From assembly GCF_001667585.1 (NCBI RefSeq), contig NZ_LZJZ01000140.1, positions 62,001 to 126,000 of the forward strand: a stretch of 64,000 bases of DNA. The letters are read 5' to 3'. This stretch comes from Mycobacterium sp. E2733. Lineage in GTDB: Bacteria > Actinomycetota > Actinomycetes > Mycobacteriales > Mycobacteriaceae. Each line of letters begins with the position of its first letter. Within the stretch, counting starts at the first letter, position 1. The notes below the pieces were generated by a model that worked only from the letters and a program-made list of their open reading frames with translations, was not told where the DNA came from and did no database searches. The position numbers were made by a program, and so were the translations under genes. Below are positions 9,051 to 18,038 of this stretch, one piece after another.

Positions 9051-9758
9051 TCAGTCTTCGCCGAGGATGCCGTAGACCTCGCGCCGTGCGTTGTTGAGGA
9101 TTTCGACGATGCGTTGCTGCTGCTCGGGGGTGGCGGTGTGCGCCGACTGCGCGACCGCGCCGAACAGCTGGCCGATGGCCGCCCGCAGGTTCATGTGACC
9201 GGGGTCGGCGCCTTCGGCGATCGCGTCCCACGGCGGGGTTTCGACCTTCTCGGCCGCGGCGCGGCCCTCGTCGGTCAGCTCGAACAGCTTCTTGCTGCCC
9301 TCGCTTTCGCTGGCGGTGATCAGGCCCTCGTCGGTCAACAGCTGCAACGTCGGATAGACCGAGCCGGGGCTGGGCTTCCAGAGCCCGTTGCTGCGTTCGG
9401 CGATCTGCTGGATCATCTCGTAGCCGTGCATCGGCCGCTCGGTCAGCAGCGCCAGGATGGCCGCGCGGACGTCACCGCGCTTGCCGCGACTCGGGCCGCC
9501 GCGGCGCCATCCGCCGCGCCGGCCGCCCGGTCCGAAGCCGAAACCCGGCCCGAAGCCGGGGCCGAACCCCGGGCCGAATCCGGGACCGAATCCCAGGGGT
9601 CCGTCGTGGTCGCCGCCGTGCTCGCGGAGGTGTTCGAAGAACTCCTGGCGGGCGCGCCGCCGGGCGCCGTGCAGCGCGCGCCGTTGGGTGTCGGGTCCGA
9701 AGCCGAACCCGGGGCGGCCGGCGAACGGGCCGCCGGTGGGGGTGAATGGGTTGTTCAT
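9051..9758 (-). CDS. PadR-family transcriptional regulator with Gly-Phe-Pro-rich linker
   Basis: 235 residues from ATG 9758, preceded by an AAGGAAA ribosome-binding site; an in-frame start further upstream is less likely. The N-terminal third is low complexity, including five tandem GFGP units around residues 68-85, then a basic RRGGWRRGG stretch. The PadR winged helix follows (AAILALLTERPMHGYEM, SPGSVYPTLQLLTDEGL). The C-terminal part is helical and probably mediates dimerisation. The ligand is unknown. Two short palindromes lie just upstream of its start (9810-9833), compatible with autoregulation. Confidence 0.85.
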   Translation of the reverse strand: MNNPFTPTGGPFAGRPGFGFGPDTQRRALHGARRRARQEFFEHLREHGGDHDGPLGFGPGFGPGFGPGFGPGFGFGPGGRRGGWRRGGPSRGKRGDVRAAILALLTERPMHGYEMIQQIAERSNGLWKPSPGSVYPTLQLLTDEGLITASESEGSKKLFELTDEGRAAAEKVETPPWDAIAEGADPGHMNLRAAIGQLFGAVAQSAHTATPEQQQRIVEILNNARREVYGILGED

Positions 9759-9809
9759 GTCTGTTTCCTTACGTCTGAATGGGACGCGCACCGCGCGTTC
9801 GAAGTATCA

Positions 9810-9833
9810 CGATATATCGGAAACTATCGCGAT
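9810..9833. promoter_or_regulatory. Candidate operator of the PadR gene
   Basis: Two AT-rich palindromes, CGATATATCG at 9810-9819 and ATCGCGAT at 9826-9833, lie in an otherwise GC-rich gap 50-75 bases upstream of the padR-like start. They also lie between the padR-like gene and the divergent gene at 9973. Arrangement and base composition suggest a promoter/operator for a dimeric regulator. Confidence 0.35.
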
Positions 9834-9935
9834 GCAACGGGGAAGCGAAAACGCGGTTCCTCGGGCATCGCCTGGACGGCCGGTGACCTGCGGATCGGGG
9901 TGCCGGCGGGTAGGCCGGTTCGACCGCCTCGGCCC

Positions 9936-9962
9936 GGTTTGCACTCGCCGGGCCGCGGGTAG
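9936..9962 (+). promoter_or_regulatory. SigF-type promoter candidate
   Basis: GGTTT (9936-9940), 16 bases, GGGTAG (9957-9962) matches the mycobacterial SigF pattern GGTTT-N15-17-GGGTA. The expected transcript start is close to the ATG at 9973, giving a very short leader. Confidence 0.5.
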
Positions 9963-9972
9963 GAACTCTGGG

Positions 9973-10365
9973 ATGAACGCTGATAACTCCAACCTGACGG
10001 TGGGCAGCGGGACCTCGACGGCGGCCGGCCCCGCGCAGGGTGGCAGCGGAAGCGGGCGCAACGTGTGGCCGTGGGTCAACTGGGGCTTGGCGCTGGCAAC
10101 GGTGCCCGCCGCCGCCATCGTGATGCTCTTCGCGCTTGGCGCGGTGATGAGCACCGACGGCTGCAGCGAGAGCAGTTGTCCCAACCTGGGCCACGGCGGG
10201 ATCAATTTCGGGGTCGCGTTCTACGGCGCGCCCGCGGTCGCCGTGGGCGTGATCGTCATCTCCCTTTTCACCGCGAAGCGCCGCGGCGGCATCGCCGTTC
10301 CGCTGTTGGGATGGGCGCTGTTGATCGCCGACGTCGTCCTCATGGCGGCGAGCGTCTCCGGTTAA
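9973..10365 (+). CDS. Small membrane protein of unknown function
   Basis: 130 residues from ATG 9973. A polar Gly/Ser-rich N-terminus of about 30 residues is followed by three or four hydrophobic segments: VNWGLALATVPAAAIVMLFA, GGINFGVAFYGAPAVAVGVI and VPLLGWALLIADVVLMA. A loop contains the cysteines of GCSESSCPN, which could form a disulfide. I do not recognise the family. A SigF-type promoter sits immediately upstream. The 3' end overlaps the convergent RDD gene by four bases. Confidence 0.7.
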   Translation: MNADNSNLTVGSGTSTAAGPAQGGSGSGRNVWPWVNWGLALATVPAAAIVMLFALGAVMSTDGCSESSCPNLGHGGINFGVAFYGAPAVAVGVIVISLFTAKRRGGIAVPLLGWALLIADVVLMAASVSG

Positions 10366-11240
10366 CCGGGCGGCGAGAAGCCCCCGGGCGCGGGATGGGG
10401 CGGCCCCTGCTGTTGTGCACCGGGTTCCGGCCACGGGACCGCCTGCTGTGGCGGCGCCGGCGGCCAGGCCGGCCACGGCGCGGCGCCTGGCGGCGGCATG
10501 GCGGGACGAAGCCGCGCCAGTTCTCGGCGGTGCCGTTCCGCGAGCACGGCCGCGAGCACCAACTCCGGCGGCGCGCCGGGCGGGGGCGGCGGGGCGATGC
10601 GGGACACCACGTCACCGGCGATGCGGTATGCCATCTGCAGCCGTAACTGGCGATCGAGTTGTGTTGCCCGCGAGAGGAATTGGCGTGCGACCTCGGCCTG
10701 GCCGGGGGACAGGCCGGAAAGTTGGAGGGACGCCGCCCACCAGGCCAGCGAAGGCGGCATCACCGGCGGGGGGCCGAGGCGGGGGCCGCGCTCGTTCACC
10801 ACGACGGTGCCGGCGAAGATGTCGCCGACGCGCTTGGCCTTCGGTGACAGGATGCTGCAGATGACGGCCGGACTCCCGAACAGCATCCAGATCTCCACCA
10901 CCGCCGCCAGGGCCCGAAACAGGGCCTGCCGGAATCGTTCTGGCCCGCCGTCGTCGGACACCACGCGCAGACCCATCGCGATCTTGCCCACCGACCGTCC
11001 GCGCGTTGCCGTTTCCAGTACCACCGGATAGCCGACGATCACCACCACCGTGAAGATGAGCAGGATGGCGGTGCTCAGCGCGGTGTCGAACTGGGTCAGT
11101 GTGGCGGCCCACAACATCAGCCCGAGCAGATAGCACACGACGATCACGGCGATATCGATCAGCGCGCTCACGGCCCGGACCGGCAACTGGGCGATCTGCA
11201 CGTCGAGCACGACGGCGTCGCCGGTCACCACCTCCGACAT
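10362..11240 (-). CDS. RDD-family membrane protein
   Basis: 292 residues from ATG 11240. The N-terminal half is an RDD domain with hydrophobic segments (PVRAVSALIDIAVIVVCYLL, AILLIFTVVVIVGYPVVLE) and the family motif TRGRSVGKIAMGLRVV. The C-terminal half is cytosolic-looking, helical, and ends in a Pro/Ala/Gln-rich tail. It matches Rv3695 in position. It diverges from the SpoIIM-like gene. The function is unknown; RDD proteins in this context are thought to belong to the MoxR/DUF58 envelope cluster. Confidence 0.82.
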   Translation of the reverse strand: MSEVVTGDAVVLDVQIAQLPVRAVSALIDIAVIVVCYLLGLMLWAATLTQFDTALSTAILLIFTVVVIVGYPVVLETATRGRSVGKIAMGLRVVSDDGGPERFRQALFRALAAVVEIWMLFGSPAVICSILSPKAKRVGDIFAGTVVVNERGPRLGPPPVMPPSLAWWAASLQLSGLSPGQAEVARQFLSRATQLDRQLRLQMAYRIAGDVVSRIAPPPPPGAPPELVLAAVLAERHRRELARLRPAMPPPGAAPWPAWPPAPPQQAVPWPEPGAQQQGPPHPAPGGFSPPG

Positions 11241-11276
11241 AACACCGAACGGTACAGGGCGATTAGGCTGCGCAGG

Positions 11277-12269
11277 GTGGACGTCGACGCATTCGTGCTG
11301 GCCCATCGCGGTACCTGGGACCGCCTCGACCGGCTGATCGGGAGGCGTCGCTCGTTGACGGGTGCCGAGGTCGACGAGCTCGTCGAGCTGTACCAGCGGG
11401 TGTCCACCCACCTGTCGATGCTGCGCTCGGCCTCGTCGGACTCGCTGTTGATCGGTCGGCTTTCGAGCCTCGTCGCGCGCGCCCGTTCGGTGGTGACCGG
11501 CGCCCACGCGCCGTTGAGCGGTACGTTCGCCCGCTTTTGGACGGTTTCTTTCCCGGTGGTCGCATACCGGTCGTGGCGGTGGTGGCTGGGCACGGCGGCG
11601 GCGTTCTTCGCCGTGGTGATCGCGATGGCGCTCTGGGTGGCCGGCAATCCCGAGGTGCAGTCGGCCGCCGGAACACCAAGCGACATCGAACAATTGGTGA
11701 ACCACGATGTCGCCGCCTACTACAGCGAACATCCCGCCGCGGCGTTCGCGCTGCAGATCTGGGTGAACAACTCCTGGGTCGCCGCGCAGTGCATCGCGTT
11801 CTCCGTTCTGCTGGGACTGCCGATCCCGGTCGTGCTGTTCCAGAACGCGGCGAATCTGGGGCTGATCTCCGGGCTGATGTTCCAGGCCGGCGAGGGCGGT
11901 GTGCTGCTCGGGTTGCTGATTCCGCACGGGCTGCTGGAGCTGACGGCGGTTTTCCTGGCGGGCGCGGCAGGGCTGCGGCTGGGCTGGTCGGTGATCTCGC
12001 CCGGGGACCGGCCCCGCGGGCAAGTGCTCGCCGAACAGGGCCGCGCGGTCGTGTCGGTCGCGATCGGCCTGGCGGGTGTGCTGTTGGTCTCGGGGTTGAT
12101 CGAGGCGTTGGTAACGCCCTCGCCGCTGCCGACCTTCGTTCGGGTCGGCATCGGGATCATCGCGGAGGCGGCGTTTTTGGCCTACATCGTGTATTTCGGT
12201 CGCCGCGCGACGAAGGCCGGCGAGACCGGCGACATCGAGGACGCGCCCGACGTAATCCCCACGAGCTGA
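11277..12269 (+). CDS. Stage II sporulation protein M-like integral membrane protein
   Basis: 330 residues from GTG 11277. The N-terminal 100 residues are helical and charged. About five membrane segments follow (WWLGTAAAFFAVVIAMALWV, AAQCIAFSVLLGLPIPVVLF, LLGLLIPHGLLELTAVFLA, VSVAIGLAGVLLVSGLIEAL, VGIGIIAEAAFLAYIVYF). The PHGLLEL motif is the SpoIIM/DUF95 signature. Mycobacteria do not sporulate, so the name is only a family label. Matches Rv3694c. Convergent with the DUF58 gene. Confidence 0.85.
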   Translation: MDVDAFVLAHRGTWDRLDRLIGRRRSLTGAEVDELVELYQRVSTHLSMLRSASSDSLLIGRLSSLVARARSVVTGAHAPLSGTFARFWTVSFPVVAYRSWRWWLGTAAAFFAVVIAMALWVAGNPEVQSAAGTPSDIEQLVNHDVAAYYSEHPAAAFALQIWVNNSWVAAQCIAFSVLLGLPIPVVLFQNAANLGLISGLMFQAGEGGVLLGLLIPHGLLELTAVFLAGAAGLRLGWSVISPGDRPRGQVLAEQGRAVVSVAIGLAGVLLVSGLIEALVTPSPLPTFVRVGIGIIAEAAFLAYIVYFGRRATKAGETGDIEDAPDVIPTS

Positions 12270-12274
12270 ACGCC

Positions 12275-13597
12275 TTACAGCCGACCGGTGGCTTTCATCG
12301 CCAGGTAGTGGTCGGCGAGGGCGGGGGCCAGTTCGGTGGGTGGGGCATCGACGACCTCCACCCCGCTGCGGCGCAGGCGGGTGGCGATCGCCCGGCGGTC
12401 GTTGCGTGATCGTTCGGCGGCCGCCGCGTCGTACACGGCGGCCGGATCCGAACGCCCGGCGGCCAGCTGGTCGACTCGCGGGTCGCCGACCGCGGCCACC
12501 ATCAGGTGGTGTTTGGCCGACAACTGGGGCAGCACCGGCAGCAAGCCCTCGTCGAGCGCGGTCGCGTTGAGGTCGGTCAGCAGCACCACCAGCGACCGGC
12601 GGCGGGCCCGCCGGGCAATGGCGGAAACCATTGCGGTCCAATCCGGTTCGAGCAGCGCGGGTTGCAGCGGGGCCATCGCCTCGACCAGGTGGGCGAGCAG
12701 CTCGGTGCGCGACGCGCCGAAAACGCCGGCCCGGCTGACCCGGTCGTGCGCGAGGAAGTCGACGTGATCGCCGGCCCGCGACGCGAGCGCCGCCAGCAGC
12801 AGCGCGGCATCCATGGACCAGTCCAGCCGGGGCCAGCCCGCGGGATCGGCCGCCGTCGGGTCGACACCGACCCGGCCCGCCGAGGTGCGCCCGGTGTCGA
12901 GCACGATCACCACACGCCGGTCGCGTTCGGGGCGCCAGGTGCGCACGACGACGTCGGCGCGACGCGCGGTGGCCCGCCAGTCGATCGACCGCACGTCGTC
13001 ACCGACGACATACTCGCGCAGCGAATCGAATTCGGTTCCCTGCCCGCGGATCAGCGTGGGCAGCAGGCCGTCGATCTCGCGGAGCTTGGCCAGCCGCGCC
13101 GGCAGGTGCTTGCGGGACAGGAACGGCGGCAGCACGCGCAACAGGCCCGGCACCGCCCGCGACCCTTGCCGTCCCGCCAGCCCCAGCGGCCCGACGGATC
13201 GCGCGGTGACCATCGCGGCGCGCTGCTCGCCCCGGCGGACCGGCCGCAGCCGGGACTGGATGTGCTGATGCTGCCCGGCGGGGATGTTCACGGGATGGAT
13301 GCGCGGTCGCGCGCCGGCGCTGGGCGGCCAGGCGTCGCGAACCTGGCCGCGAAACCGCCGCCGACCGTCGTTGTGGATCAGCAGCCCGACGTCAACCTGC
13401 TGCGCGAGCCGGGCGGAGCGATCCGGGGACCGGATGTAGCGCAACCTGCGGGTGCTGGCCGCCAGCCCGATGTCCACGGCCACCACCATCGCCAGGGCGA
13501 CCAGCAACACGGCGAAAGTCCTTGCCGGCCAGGGTGACACCGCAATGGGCAGGACGCACAGCAGCGCGACCAGCCCGGTGCGTCCGGTCAGGACCAC
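12275..13597 (-). CDS. DUF58 domain protein with von Willebrand A-like region
   Basis: 440 residues from GTG 13597, which overlaps the last base of the moxR stop; this is the length I recall for Rv3693. Two N-terminal hydrophobic segments (GLVALLCVLPIAVSPWP and FAVLLVALAMVVAVDIGLA) anchor it. The DUF58 signature EFDSLREYVVGDDVRSIDW is followed by RRADVVVRTWRPERDR and the vWA-like strand RVVIVLDTGRTSAG. DUF58 proteins usually partner with MoxR AAA+ ATPases encoded beside them, as here. Confidence 0.88.
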   Translation of the reverse strand: MVLTGRTGLVALLCVLPIAVSPWPARTFAVLLVALAMVVAVDIGLAASTRRLRYIRSPDRSARLAQQVDVGLLIHNDGRRRFRGQVRDAWPPSAGARPRIHPVNIPAGQHQHIQSRLRPVRRGEQRAAMVTARSVGPLGLAGRQGSRAVPGLLRVLPPFLSRKHLPARLAKLREIDGLLPTLIRGQGTEFDSLREYVVGDDVRSIDWRATARRADVVVRTWRPERDRRVVIVLDTGRTSAGRVGVDPTAADPAGWPRLDWSMDAALLLAALASRAGDHVDFLAHDRVSRAGVFGASRTELLAHLVEAMAPLQPALLEPDWTAMVSAIARRARRRSLVVLLTDLNATALDEGLLPVLPQLSAKHHLMVAAVGDPRVDQLAAGRSDPAAVYDAAAAERSRNDRRAIATRLRRSGVEVVDAPPTELAPALADHYLAMKATGRL

Positions 13598-14574
13598 TAG
13601 CGGGGCACCGGAACCGACGCCAAGATCCCGTCCAGCACGCCGTCGGGCGTCGCCCCTTCGAGCTCGGCCTCGGGGCGCAGCATCACCCGATGCCGCAGCG
13701 TCGGGCGGGCCATCGCCTTCACGTCGTCGGGCGTGACGTAGTTGCGGCCGGACAGCCAGGCCCAGGAACGGGCCGTGGCCAGCAGGGCGGTCGCCCCGCG
13801 CGGCGAGACGCCCAACTGCAGCGCGGGCGAGGAGCGGGTGGCCCCGACGGTGTCCACGATGTAGCCCAGGACCTCGTCGGCCACCAGCACGTGCCGCACG
13901 GCGTCGCGCCCGGCCGCCAGTTCGGCGGGCCCGGCCACCGGTTTGATCGCCGACAGGTCGCGGGGATCGAAGCCGTGGGCGTGCCGGGCGAGGATGGCGA
14001 TCTCCGAATCCCGTGGCGGCAGAGTCACATTCAGCTTGAGCAGGAATCGGTCCAGCTGCGCTTCGGGCAGCTGGTAAGTGCCCTCGTATTCGATGGGGTT
14101 CTGGGTCGCGGCGACGATGAACGGATCGGGCAGCGGCTGGGCTGTGCCTTCCACGCTGACCTGGCGCTCCTCCATCGCCTCGAGGAGCGCGGCCTGGGTT
14201 TTCGGCGGGGTCCGGTTGATCTCGTCGGCCAGCAGCAGATTGGTGAACACCGGGCCGGGCCGGAACGCGAACGCGGCGGTGCGCGCGTCGTACACCAGTG
14301 ACCCCGTGACGTCGCCGGGCATCAGGTCGGGGGTGAACTGCACCCGCTTGAACTCCAGCTGCAGCGCGGCCGCCAACGCGCGCACCAGCAGCGTCTTCGC
14401 CACTCCCGGAACGCCTTCCAACAGCACGTGACCGCGGCACAGCAGCGCGATCACCAGGCCGCTGACCACCCCCTCCTGACCGACGACGGCCTTGGCGAGT
14501 TCGGTGCGCAACGCCAGCAGCGCATCTCGCGCCGATTCAGCGTTGGGAGTCGAGGCGGTAGATGGTTGCGTCAC
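13597..14574 (-). CDS. moxR2: MoxR-family AAA+ ATPase
   Basis: 325 residues from GTG 14574, overlapping the stop of the DUF4350 gene as GTGA. The Walker A loop is of the MoxR type (EGVPGVAKTLLVRAL), Walker B is NLLLADEINRTPP, and the sensor region reads AATQNPIEYEGTYQLPEAQ. MoxR ATPases are chaperone-like and act with vWA proteins; the DUF58 protein next door is the probable partner. The position matches Rv3692 (moxR2). Confidence 0.9.
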   Translation of the reverse strand: MTQPSTASTPNAESARDALLALRTELAKAVVGQEGVVSGLVIALLCRGHVLLEGVPGVAKTLLVRALAAALQLEFKRVQFTPDLMPGDVTGSLVYDARTAAFAFRPGPVFTNLLLADEINRTPPKTQAALLEAMEERQVSVEGTAQPLPDPFIVAATQNPIEYEGTYQLPEAQLDRFLLKLNVTLPPRDSEIAILARHAHGFDPRDLSAIKPVAGPAELAAGRDAVRHVLVADEVLGYIVDTVGATRSSPALQLGVSPRGATALLATARSWAWLSGRNYVTPDDVKAMARPTLRHRVMLRPEAELEGATPDGVLDGILASVPVPR

Positions 14575-15716
14575 GTCCGTGTGACCTGCCTTTCGATGTC
14601 GTCGAGCGCACGGGCAAGTTGTAGCAGGTCGTGGTCGGTCGCCGGGGGCGGCCCGAACAGCTGGTAGGAGACGAACGCCGGGTCGGCCCCGCTGCGTCCG
14701 GCCACCGCGGCCGCCACCGCCGGCGGCGGTGCCCCGATGCTCAGACCCAGCCGCGGCACCAGCCGCTGCAGCGTGGCGGTGCGCAGCGCCGCGGCGGCGC
14801 GGTCGCGGGCCCGGCGGGAACGGTACAGCCGGCCGCGGCCTTCGACGGTCTCCGAGGCGCGCACCACGACGGGCAGCTCCTCGGCGACCAGCGGGCCGGG
14901 CCGCCGGCCCCGCCACACGGCGACTAGCAGCACAACCAGGCAGAGCTGCCAGACCATCCACGTCACGTTCCGCGGGATCAGGTCGCCAACCGAGCCGGGT
15001 GGCGGTGATTCGCCCTCGACTCGGTGCGGCGCGTACCAGACCAGCCGGGGCCGCGCGCCCGCCAGGTTCATCGCCAGCGCGGCGTTACCCGCCTGCAGCA
15101 GGGCGCCGTTGGTCAGGAAGTCGGTGCTGCCCACCGCCGTGATCGTCCGCCCGCCGTCGCGGAAGCGAATCAGCGCACCGTGGTAGCAACGGGTCATCGC
15201 CCGGCCGTCGGTGGCGCGATAGGTGTCGCTGGGCCCGAATCGCACCGGACCGGCCCGCGTGGCCTCGCGCAGCGTGCAATCGGGATCGGTGTCGAAGGTG
15301 CCGGCCGCCGAGACGCTCAGGCCGGCCAGCAGTGCCTCGCGGGTGCGCGCCGTCGGCTCTACCAGCAGCAGATCGCCGGGCGCCTTCGCGAGCCGGTCCA
15401 GCAGCGGGCCGGTCAGGTATTGGCTCTGCGCCACCAGGATCAGCGCGTCGGCCCGGGCGGCTTGTTCCACGTCGGCGATGCCATTGGCGACCACCACGTC
15501 GACGCCGCCACCGCGCAGCAGCGCCACCAGCGCATGGGTGCCATCGGGGCCCGTCGATGCCGGATCCATGCGGGCGCCGGGTCGCGGCGCGGTCAGGTAG
15601 GTGTCGACGCCGGCGACCACGGCCAGCGCGACCAGGGTGAGGATGACCCAGCGCCAGGATCGCCAGCGCCGCATCGGCGTCGGGCCGGCGGCTTCGGGAC
15701 GCCCGATGGTCGCCAT
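14571..15716 (-). CDS. DUF4350 membrane protein
   Basis: 381 residues from ATG 15716, sharing one base with the upstream stop (TGATG). The N-terminal anchor is WVILTLVALAVVAGVDTYLT. An extracytoplasmic DUF4350 domain (TGPDGTHALVALLRGGGVDV, VGSTDFLTNGAL) is followed by a second membrane segment (TWMVWQLCLVVLLVAVW) and a basic cytosolic tail. Matches Rv3691. The function is unknown; it belongs to the MoxR-DUF58 gene cluster. Confidence 0.82.
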   Translation of the reverse strand: MATIGRPEAAGPTPMRRWRSWRWVILTLVALAVVAGVDTYLTAPRPGARMDPASTGPDGTHALVALLRGGGVDVVVANGIADVEQAARADALILVAQSQYLTGPLLDRLAKAPGDLLLVEPTARTREALLAGLSVSAAGTFDTDPDCTLREATRAGPVRFGPSDTYRATDGRAMTRCYHGALIRFRDGGRTITAVGSTDFLTNGALLQAGNAALAMNLAGARPRLVWYAPHRVEGESPPPGSVGDLIPRNVTWMVWQLCLVVLLVAVWRGRRPGPLVAEELPVVVRASETVEGRGRLYRSRRARDRAAAALRTATLQRLVPRLGLSIGAPPPAVAAAVAGRSGADPAFVSYQLFGPPPATDHDLLQLARALDDIERQVTRT

Positions 15717-16369
15717 CAGCGCACCTGTGCCCACGAGTCGGAGGCGGCGGGTTGTGCCGGTCCCGCGAGCGCGGTGGCCGAGCGGGACCGCAGGTGGTCG
15801 TCGAGGTCGGCGATCATCCGGTATGCGCCCTCGGTCCCAGGTTGTTCACCGTAGGTGACGTCGTTGAAAGCCGTTGCCGCCCGGGATAATTCGCCGGCAA
15901 GATGGGGCAATGCGGCGCCGGCGGCAAAGGCCAGCTCGTTGGCGGTACGGCCGGGCGCAGGGTTCAGTACGCCGGTCTCCTCGAGCTGGCGGGCGACGGC
16001 CCGCAGCCGATGACGAATCGCCGCGGCCCACTCACCTTGCGCCGCATAATCTTCGGCGGTCGTACGATGCTGGGCCGCGGTCAGCTGCCCGGCTTCGAAC
16101 AATTGGTAGTCACCGCCGCGGTTGGTGCGCATGGTGCGCCGCGCGATGTGGACGGCGACCGCCAGCGCGACCCCCAGCATGATGAAAAGCACCGTGGCCG
16201 TGAGCCACCCACCCGGCAGCGAGGCCGTCTTCTGCAACAGCCGGTAGATCGTCTCGTTGAGCCATTCGGCTATCTGTTGCTCGGCCGAGCCCTTGGAGTA
16301 GATCGGTTTGTTCAGCTCGTCCTGGGCGGCCTGGTGCGCGGCATCGCGGTCGATGTCGATTGAGGGCAC
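15716..16369 (-). CDS. DUF4129 membrane protein
   Basis: 217 residues from GTG 16369. A single membrane segment (GWLTATVLFIMLGVALAVAV) precedes the cytosolic DUF4129 domain, with EWAAAIRHRLRAVARQLEE and TANELAFAAGAALP. Matches Rv3690. First gene of the tightly overlapping DUF4129-DUF4350-moxR2-DUF58 unit, and only nine bases downstream of the next gene on the same strand. Confidence 0.82.
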   Translation of the reverse strand: MPSIDIDRDAAHQAAQDELNKPIYSKGSAEQQIAEWLNETIYRLLQKTASLPGGWLTATVLFIMLGVALAVAVHIARRTMRTNRGGDYQLFEAGQLTAAQHRTTAEDYAAQGEWAAAIRHRLRAVARQLEETGVLNPAPGRTANELAFAAGAALPHLAGELSRAATAFNDVTYGEQPGTEGAYRMIADLDDHLRSRSATALAGPAQPAASDSWAQVR

Positions 16370-16378
16370 TGTCTGTCC

Positions 16379-17461
16379 TCAGACCGGCCGCGTCAGCCAG
16401 AGGTTATCGGTGGAGCCCGCCGCGTACGGGCCGCCCGCGGCGCCGGTCTGCAGGACCAGATCGAAGGCCTCGGCGCGCATCCGGCGATCGGTGTAGAGCA
16501 GCGCGATGACGCCCGCATTGAACGGCGCGGTGATGATCTCGCCGATCGCCGCGCCCACCGACGCGATCACGGTGCTGATGAGGAAAGCCGCGGTCGACGA
16601 GGTGACCGCGAAGAACTGGCTGACGATGTTGAACGGCACGGCGACCGCGCCCCCGACGACGGATGTCACCACCAGCGTCAGCAGCCGGATGCCCAGCACC
16701 CGCCAGAAGCCGCCGCGGACCAGCGCAAACGACCGGGTGATGGCGTCAAGGACGGGCAGCCGCTCCAGCACGATCAGCACCGGCGCAAACAACACCACCG
16801 TGTACAGGTACACCAGCAACGCGATCACGGCCAGCGCGACCGGCAGGCCCAGGACGACCGCCACCGCGGCGTTGCCGATAGCCGCCAGCACCGCGACGAT
16901 CACCGCCGCCAGCCCCGCGACCACCGCCATCACGGCGCCTTCGAGCACCGCGAGACCGAGCAACGGCAGCAGGCGCCCACGGATCTTGGCCCACGTCTCG
17001 CCGATGGTGATCGGTGACCCGAACACCGCCCGCCCGACGATGACGGTGAGCATCCCGGACAGCAGCATGCCGCCCAGCCAGGCGACCAGCACGCCGGCGC
17101 CCATCGAGGTCAGCCACGCGCCGACGACCCCGGTGGTCAGCTCCTTGGCGTGGTCGGTCGACAACCTGCCGTAGGCCGCCAACGGTCCGAAAACGGCGAC
17201 CTTGGTGACGATCTGGATGACCACCACCACGATGGCCGTCAAGCCCAGAGCGGCCTTCGGATTGGCCCGGACGTAGCCGACCGCGCCGTTGAAGATGTCG
17301 CCCAGGGTCAGCGGTCGCAGCGGGATGATGCCCGGTTTGACCGCTCCCGGAACCAGTTGCGGCGGACCGTATTGCCAGCGAGGTGGCGGGCCGTAGCCGG
17401 GTGGGGGGCCGTATCCCGGTGGGGGGCCGTAGCCCGGATAGCCAGGGGGCGGTGCGCTCAC
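16379..17461 (-). CDS. Multi-pass membrane protein with Pro-Gly-Tyr repeat N-terminus
   Basis: 360 residues from GTG 17461; the frame is open upstream, so the true start could be earlier. The N-terminus is a PPPGYGPPPGYG-type tandem repeat, a cytosolic feature of many actinobacterial membrane proteins. About six hydrophobic segments follow, including ALGLTAIVVVVIQIVTKVA, MVVAGLAAVIVAVLAAIG-like and VIALLVYLYTVVLFAPVLIV. The overall organisation resembles the glycerophosphoryl-diester phosphodiesterase membrane domain family. Matches Rv3689. Function unknown. Confidence 0.75.
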   Translation of the reverse strand: MSAPPPGYPGYGPPPGYGPPPGYGPPPRWQYGPPQLVPGAVKPGIIPLRPLTLGDIFNGAVGYVRANPKAALGLTAIVVVVIQIVTKVAVFGPLAAYGRLSTDHAKELTTGVVGAWLTSMGAGVLVAWLGGMLLSGMLTVIVGRAVFGSPITIGETWAKIRGRLLPLLGLAVLEGAVMAVVAGLAAVIVAVLAAIGNAAVAVVLGLPVALAVIALLVYLYTVVLFAPVLIVLERLPVLDAITRSFALVRGGFWRVLGIRLLTLVVTSVVGGAVAVPFNIVSQFFAVTSSTAAFLISTVIASVGAAIGEIITAPFNAGVIALLYTDRRMRAEAFDLVLQTGAAGGPYAAGSTDNLWLTRPV

Positions 17462-17573
17462 CGTGTTCCGCGGTGTTCGCGGACGGGCCCGTCGTTCGTC
17501 ATGGGCTCCATCCTGTCGGTGGTCCGGGCATTTCTCAATCATGGCCAGGCGGTCGGCGCGTAGCGTCTCTGGC

Positions 17574-18038
17574 ATGGCCGAACTCAAATCCCGGCTGCGG
17601 GCCGACCTGACCGATGCGATGAAGAGCAAGGACAAGCTGCGCACCGCGACCCTGCGCCTACTGCTCGCCGCGATCCAAACCGAGGAGGTCTCCGGCAAAC
17701 AGGCCAAGGACCTCTCCGACGACGACGTCATCAAGGTGCTGGCGAGGGAATCGCGCAAGCGTGCCGAGTCGGCGGAGATCTACACCCAGAACGGCCGTGG
17801 GGAGCTCGCCGCCGCCGAGCACGCCGAGGCGCGGATCATCGACGAATATCTGCCGACGCCGCTCACCGAGGCCGAGGTGGCCGACGTCGCCGATACCGCG
17901 ATCGCCCAGGTCGCCGAGGAGATCGGCGAGCGCCCGAGCATGAAGCAGATGGGGCTGGTGATGAAGGCGGCCACCGCGATCGCGGCCGGCAAGGCCGACG
18001 GCGCCCGGTTGTCGGCGGCGGTCAAGGAGCGGCTGTAG
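17574..18038 (+). CDS. GatB/YqeY domain protein
   Basis: 154 residues from ATG 17574, the length I recall for Rv3688c. The YqeY domain resembles the tail of the GatB amidotransferase subunit (MAELKSRLRADLTDAMK, TLRLLLAAIQTEE, IIDEYLPTPLTE, MKQMGLVMKAATA). It may have a tRNA-dependent amidotransferase-like role, not established. The last 17 bases overlap the 3' end of convergent selB. Confidence 0.88.
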   Translation: MAELKSRLRADLTDAMKSKDKLRTATLRLLLAAIQTEEVSGKQAKDLSDDDVIKVLARESRKRAESAEIYTQNGRGELAAAEHAEARIIDEYLPTPLTEAEVADVADTAIAQVAEEIGERPSMKQMGLVMKAATAIAAGKADGARLSAAVKERL

